A stretch of 64,000 nt of DNA from Prolixibacteraceae bacterium (GTDB lineage: Bacteria; Bacteroidota; Bacteroidia; Bacteroidales; Prolixibacteraceae), in the NCBI GenBank assembly GCA_018648265.1, contig JABGRN010000002.1, forward strand, positions 45,123 through 109,122, given 5' to 3'. A program made the translations under genes and the position numbers. The notes under the pieces are model-generated. The model worked only from the letters and a program-made list of their open reading frames with translations. It did no database searches and was not told where the DNA came from. Each line of letters starts with the position of its first letter. Position 1 is the first letter of the stretch. Positions 60,487-64,000 of this stretch are shown in pieces.

Positions 60487-61197
60487 TTATTCAAAAGAGT
60501 GTAATCCACATTCTTTATTAGAGCTACGCTCCCACCACCAGCGACCAGCACGGATATCTTCGCCCTGGCGAATTGCCCGTGTACATGGCTCACAACCAAT
60601 GCTCACAAAACCTTTGTCGTGCAACACATTGTACGGAACGTGGTTTTCTTTTATATATTCGATGGTCCGCTCAATGCTCCAGCCCATTAAGGGGTTGAAC
60701 TTTACAATCTCGTTTACGGGATCCCATTCAAATTCCTGCATTTCGCTGCGGTTGTCCGATTGAGATGAACGAATTCCGGTTATCCAGATTTCGTTACCTG
60801 ACAAAGCACGTTTTAACGGTATCACTTTTCTTATAAAACAACACTCCTTTCTGTTTTCCACCGACTCGTAAAAACTAAACGGGCCCTTTTCATCTAAAAG
60901 TTTTTCAACCTCATTGGTAGGTGGAAAGTAAACTTTTATTGGCTTTTTGTATTTTTCAAGAGTGCTTCTGAATACCTTATATGTTTCAGGGAAAAGACGG
61001 CCTGTGTCTAATGTAACAACCTTTGCATCTAAATTATTTTTGAAAATTATATCAGAAATTACTTGATCCTCATAACCAAAACTAGTTGTAAAAATCACCT
61101 TGCCAGCATGGTTTTCAACCAGAACCTGTATTTTTTCAACAATTGTTCTTTCTGAAAATTGGGTGTTATATTTTTCTGTAAGTTGTTTTCCCTGCAT
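60487..61197 (-). CDS. cysH: Assimilatory-type APS/PAPS reductase with [4Fe-4S] cysteine motif (APS-reductase type)
   Basis: VIFTTSFGYEDQVI, TLDTGRLFPETY, ECCFIRKVIPLKRAL (CC) and GCEPCTRAIRQGEDIRAGRWWWE (CxxC), C-terminal KECGLHSFE. Confidence 0.93.
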   Translation of the reverse strand: MQGKQLTEKYNTQFSERTIVEKIQVLVENHAGKVIFTTSFGYEDQVISDIIFKNNLDAKVVTLDTGRLFPETYKVFRSTLEKYKKPIKVYFPPTNEVEKLLDEKGPFSFYESVENRKECCFIRKVIPLKRALSGNEIWITGIRSSQSDNRSEMQEFEWDPVNEIVKFNPLMGWSIERTIEYIKENHVPYNVLHDKGFVSIGCEPCTRAIRQGEDIRAGRWWWERSSNKECGLHSFE

Positions 61198-61332
61198 AAA
61201 TTAAAAATTAGCCACCAGCATTTGTTACCATTTTAACAACATGCCGGATATCTTAAAAAATTAAATTCTTTACAAATTATTAGATGATAATTACTTGTTA
61301 TTGGAAACCGAGAATGCGACAGAATGTTTAAA

Positions 61333-62523
61333 TTATTCAACATACAAAACCAGCCCCTTCAAATATTCGCTTTCCGGGTGGTATATATTTATCGGATGGT
61401 CAGTTGGTTGAGAAAGTTGGTGTAATATTCGAACATTCCTTCCTGAAATGGCAGCAGCAGAAAACACAGCCTCACGAAAACGATCTTTCGAAACCACTTG
61501 CGAACACGAAAATGTAAACAAAATCCCGCCTGGCCGAATCTGTTCAAAAGCTCGCGTATTTATTCGTTTATAACCTTTTAATGCTTGCGGAAGGGTATTC
61601 CGGTGTTTTGCAAAAGCGGGCGGATCGAGAATTATTAAATCGTATTTATCCTGAATCTCTTTTAAATATTCAAAACCATCGGCTGAAAATGCCTGATGAC
61701 GAGGATTGTTTGGGAAATTAAGCTCTACATTTTCATTGGTTAAATCGATTGCTTTTGCTGATGAATCTACCGAATGGACCAAATTCGCCCCACCTTTCAT
61801 AGCATAAAACGAAAATCCACCGGTGTAACAAAACATATTTAATACATCGCGGTTTTGAGAATATTTTTGTACCAGTAAGCGGTTTTCGCGCTGGTCGATA
61901 AAAAAGCCAGTTTTTTGGCCCAATTTCCAATCAACTTTAAATTTTAAGCCATGTTCCAAAACTTCATTCTCATTATTTCCCCCAAAAAGATATGCGTCTT
62001 CGGATTGAATTTCAGCTTTAAAAGGAAGCGTTTTTGCACTTTTATTATAAACAGCTTTCAATTTTTCGCCTAACACCTCTTTAAGTATATTAACTATAAC
62101 CTCCCGAATTAAATACATTCCGATCGAATGCATCTGCAATACAACAGTCCCGTTGTAAAAATCAGCAATTAAACCCGGCATTCCGTCTCCTTCGGCGTGA
62201 ATCAAACGAAAAACATTGGTTTCTTCATTATCTGCAAAACCAAATAACTTTCTGTAATTCCAGGCATTTTCAATCTTTTTCTTCCAAAAATCATAATCAG
62301 GGACCACCTCAATAAACGAAATAATCCGGACTGCAATGGCTCCAATCTGATAATGCCCCAATCCTAAGAATTCATCTTTATTTGAATAAACCGAAACTAA
62401 ATCGCCTTCAATAAGATTCCCATAGATTTTTTTAATTGCACCTGAAAATACCCAGGGATGAAACCGTTTTAACGACTGGTCTTTCCCTGATTTAAGGACA
62501 ATTTTGGTATAATTTTCCGTCAT
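61333..62523 (-). CDS. Class I SAM-dependent rRNA methyltransferase, RlmI/PUA family
   Basis: LKSGKDQSLKRFHPWVFSGAIKKI PUA start, TGFFIDQRENR, VLNMFCYTGGFSFYAMKGGA, LIILDPPAFAK; internal ATG at 62523 preferred. Confidence 0.92.
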   Translation of the reverse strand: MTENYTKIVLKSGKDQSLKRFHPWVFSGAIKKIYGNLIEGDLVSVYSNKDEFLGLGHYQIGAIAVRIISFIEVVPDYDFWKKKIENAWNYRKLFGFADNEETNVFRLIHAEGDGMPGLIADFYNGTVVLQMHSIGMYLIREVIVNILKEVLGEKLKAVYNKSAKTLPFKAEIQSEDAYLFGGNNENEVLEHGLKFKVDWKLGQKTGFFIDQRENRLLVQKYSQNRDVLNMFCYTGGFSFYAMKGGANLVHSVDSSAKAIDLTNENVELNFPNNPRHQAFSADGFEYLKEIQDKYDLIILDPPAFAKHRNTLPQALKGYKRINTRAFEQIRPGGILFTFSCSQVVSKDRFREAVFSAAAISGRNVRILHQLSQPTDHPINIYHPESEYLKGLVLYVE

Positions 62524-62527
62524 CGGT

Positions 62528-63115
62528 TTAATTATTTGAGAAATTTTCGAAAATTTCCAATGCCGTCCATGCATCGGTGGCAGCATAAATTTGCTGCGCT
62601 TCGGTAAGTGAATCTGCTTCCCAATTCGAGAGCTGCTGCGATTTTGAAATACGAAAACCCAAAACAATGGCCGTTAATTTTTTTAAACTGAAGTTTTGGA
62701 TTCCAAGCTCTTTAGCATGGTCTTGCAATTCGATAAAACCCTGCGCTTTAAAGTTCTTAAATTTTTTTAAGCCCTTAATATCGTCACGGATTGCAACCCC
62801 TGGTTTTATAATTTCCGGATTTGCAAATATATCACGTATTTCAGCAGGTAAACCTATTTTATTTAATCGAAATAAAAACGCTTGTTTTGAAGTTGAAAGC
62901 TGTAAAAGGGCAACATTATAAATAACTCCTTTTTTAAAAGCAGGACGCGTTTCGGTATCAAACCCAATTACCGCTTGTTTGCTAAGGATTCCTGCAGCAT
63001 ATTTTACCTTTTCCAGGGTATCAACCAAAACAATCTCACCTTTAAACCATTTTAATGGCAAATCGGTCAATTCTTCTTTTGTTATACTTTCTTTAAACAT
63101 CTTTTGTATCTTCAT
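62528..63115 (-). CDS. 3'-5' exonuclease domain protein (DnaQ/RNase D-like)
   Basis: AVIGFDTETRPAFKKG (DEDD motif), LLQLSTSKQAFLFRL, DAWTALEIFENF; start near 63100/63115. Confidence 0.9.
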   Translation of the reverse strand: MKIQKMFKESITKEELTDLPLKWFKGEIVLVDTLEKVKYAAGILSKQAVIGFDTETRPAFKKGVIYNVALLQLSTSKQAFLFRLNKIGLPAEIRDIFANPEIIKPGVAIRDDIKGLKKFKNFKAQGFIELQDHAKELGIQNFSLKKLTAIVLGFRISKSQQLSNWEADSLTEAQQIYAATDAWTALEIFENFSNN

Positions 63116-63737
63116 CTGTTTCCGATCCCCAGAAGTTATCGAGCCATTTTGGACTTCCGGTTCCCGGTTGAATATCGTTTTCTTTTTCGTTTTCAGTAAA
63201 ATCAACATCGCTATACACCAGCATATGAATTGCCCTAAAAACATTTACCAAACTTTGTCCCCAAAAATCTTCGAAATGTAATTTGCAATCAAACAACGAA
63301 TCATTCATAACATCCTCGTTACCAATACTGTAAGCCGTCAATAAATCTTTTAAATCCTGATAAATATCTACCAGGTTTTCCGAAATACTTGCGGTAAGCG
63401 TTTCATTTCCAAACTGGATACCGGGGTCAAAAACTTCGTAATAACTGTCGTGTTCTTTTAATACCTGCGCCCATTTTTGGTGTAAAACATTGTAGTCCAA
63501 TTCACTAATATACTTTTCAAGCTCATCGTCAAGCACCTTTTCGTTTTTTGGCAACAACGATGCTTTTAAATAGAGTAATGGCAATATTTTTTGCAATTTT
63601 TGAAGGTTTTCTTCGACACTAAAATTACTTACTTTTTCAATTGTAACGCAGTATTCATTTGCCACGGTAACAAACTCTACAACGTTTTTCGAATAAACTA
63701 ATTTATTTAAAATATCTTCACTCATTTCAACAAGCAA
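63093..63737 (-). CDS. DUF5063-like protein
   Basis: VVEFVTVANEYCVTIEKVSNFSVEENLQKLQKILPLLYLKASLLP. Confidence 0.82.
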   Translation of the reverse strand: MLVEMSEDILNKLVYSKNVVEFVTVANEYCVTIEKVSNFSVEENLQKLQKILPLLYLKASLLPKNEKVLDDELEKYISELDYNVLHQKWAQVLKEHDSYYEVFDPGIQFGNETLTASISENLVDIYQDLKDLLTAYSIGNEDVMNDSLFDCKLHFEDFWGQSLVNVFRAIHMLVYSDVDFTENEKENDIQPGTGSPKWLDNFWGSETDEDTKDV

Positions 63738-63819
63738 TAAAAAACGGTGTAAAAGTAAAAAAGATTTTTAAAACTAATATGACAATTATTAATGCTGACT
63801 GGCTGGCAGAATGAGATTT

Positions 63820-64000
63820 AAAACTACGACTAAAACTGAAATCTGAGACTGCGACTAAAACTGCAACTGTTTAAATTATTCACCGGGTGAACCAAAAGTC
63901 AACCGGTGAAAACAAACTGAGACTGAGACTGAGACTGAATACTGCGACTGAATACTGCGACTGAATACTGCGACTGAATACTGCGACTGAATACTGCGAC
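63820..64000. repeat. 13-nt tandem repeat array (ACTGAATACTGCG)n with flanking degenerate units, running off the window end
   Basis: GACTGAATACTGC repeated about 5 times from 63933; flanked by ACTGAGACTGAGACTG and ACTGCGACTAAAACTG units. Confidence 0.9.

Noticed and set aside
63930-64000. CRISPR array
   Set aside because: Thirteen-nt periodicity, no unique spacers, no cas genes.

Overview
This is a Bacteroidota chromosome segment. Support for that comes from low GC, TAtaTTTG-type -7 promoter boxes, a Bacteroidota-style primary sigma factor and many secreted TPR/OmpA/TlpA proteins. Most of the left half is core or housekeeping: an SSS symporter, glycosyltransferase, FtsE-like ATPase, gyrB, htrA/degP, primary sigma factor, OmpA-like protein, RlmD-like methyltransferase, ABC-F ATPase, RlmB-like methyltransferase, amtB flanked by two Lrp paralogs, MscS, fmt and others. 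The right half is accessory and has three parts: (i) a uronate/glycoside catabolic cluster (about 35-47.2 kb); (ii) a restriction/defence-like operon (47.5-52.5 kb); (iii) a complete aprBA-qmoABC module with an adjacent cysH-type reductase (53.1-61.2 kb), which is unexpected in Bacteroidota. The strongest candidate for something new is the 1260-aa Eco57I-like restriction-methyltransferase (48739-52521). An HUH/Y1 (RAYT/IS200-like) transposase-type domain of about 196 aa appears to be inserted in frame directly upstream of methyltransferase motif IV (NPPY). The same gene carries two in-frame blocks of REP-like palindromes, one of them between the HUH and Tyr motifs of the inserted domain. Downstream of it sits a 48-codon L7/L12-like mini-ORF with an in-frame TAG, overlapping the rhuM start by ATGA. 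Several non-coding palindromic (REP/MITE-like) elements and a 13-nt repeat family are scattered through the window. No searches could be run; all family calls come from motif recognition.
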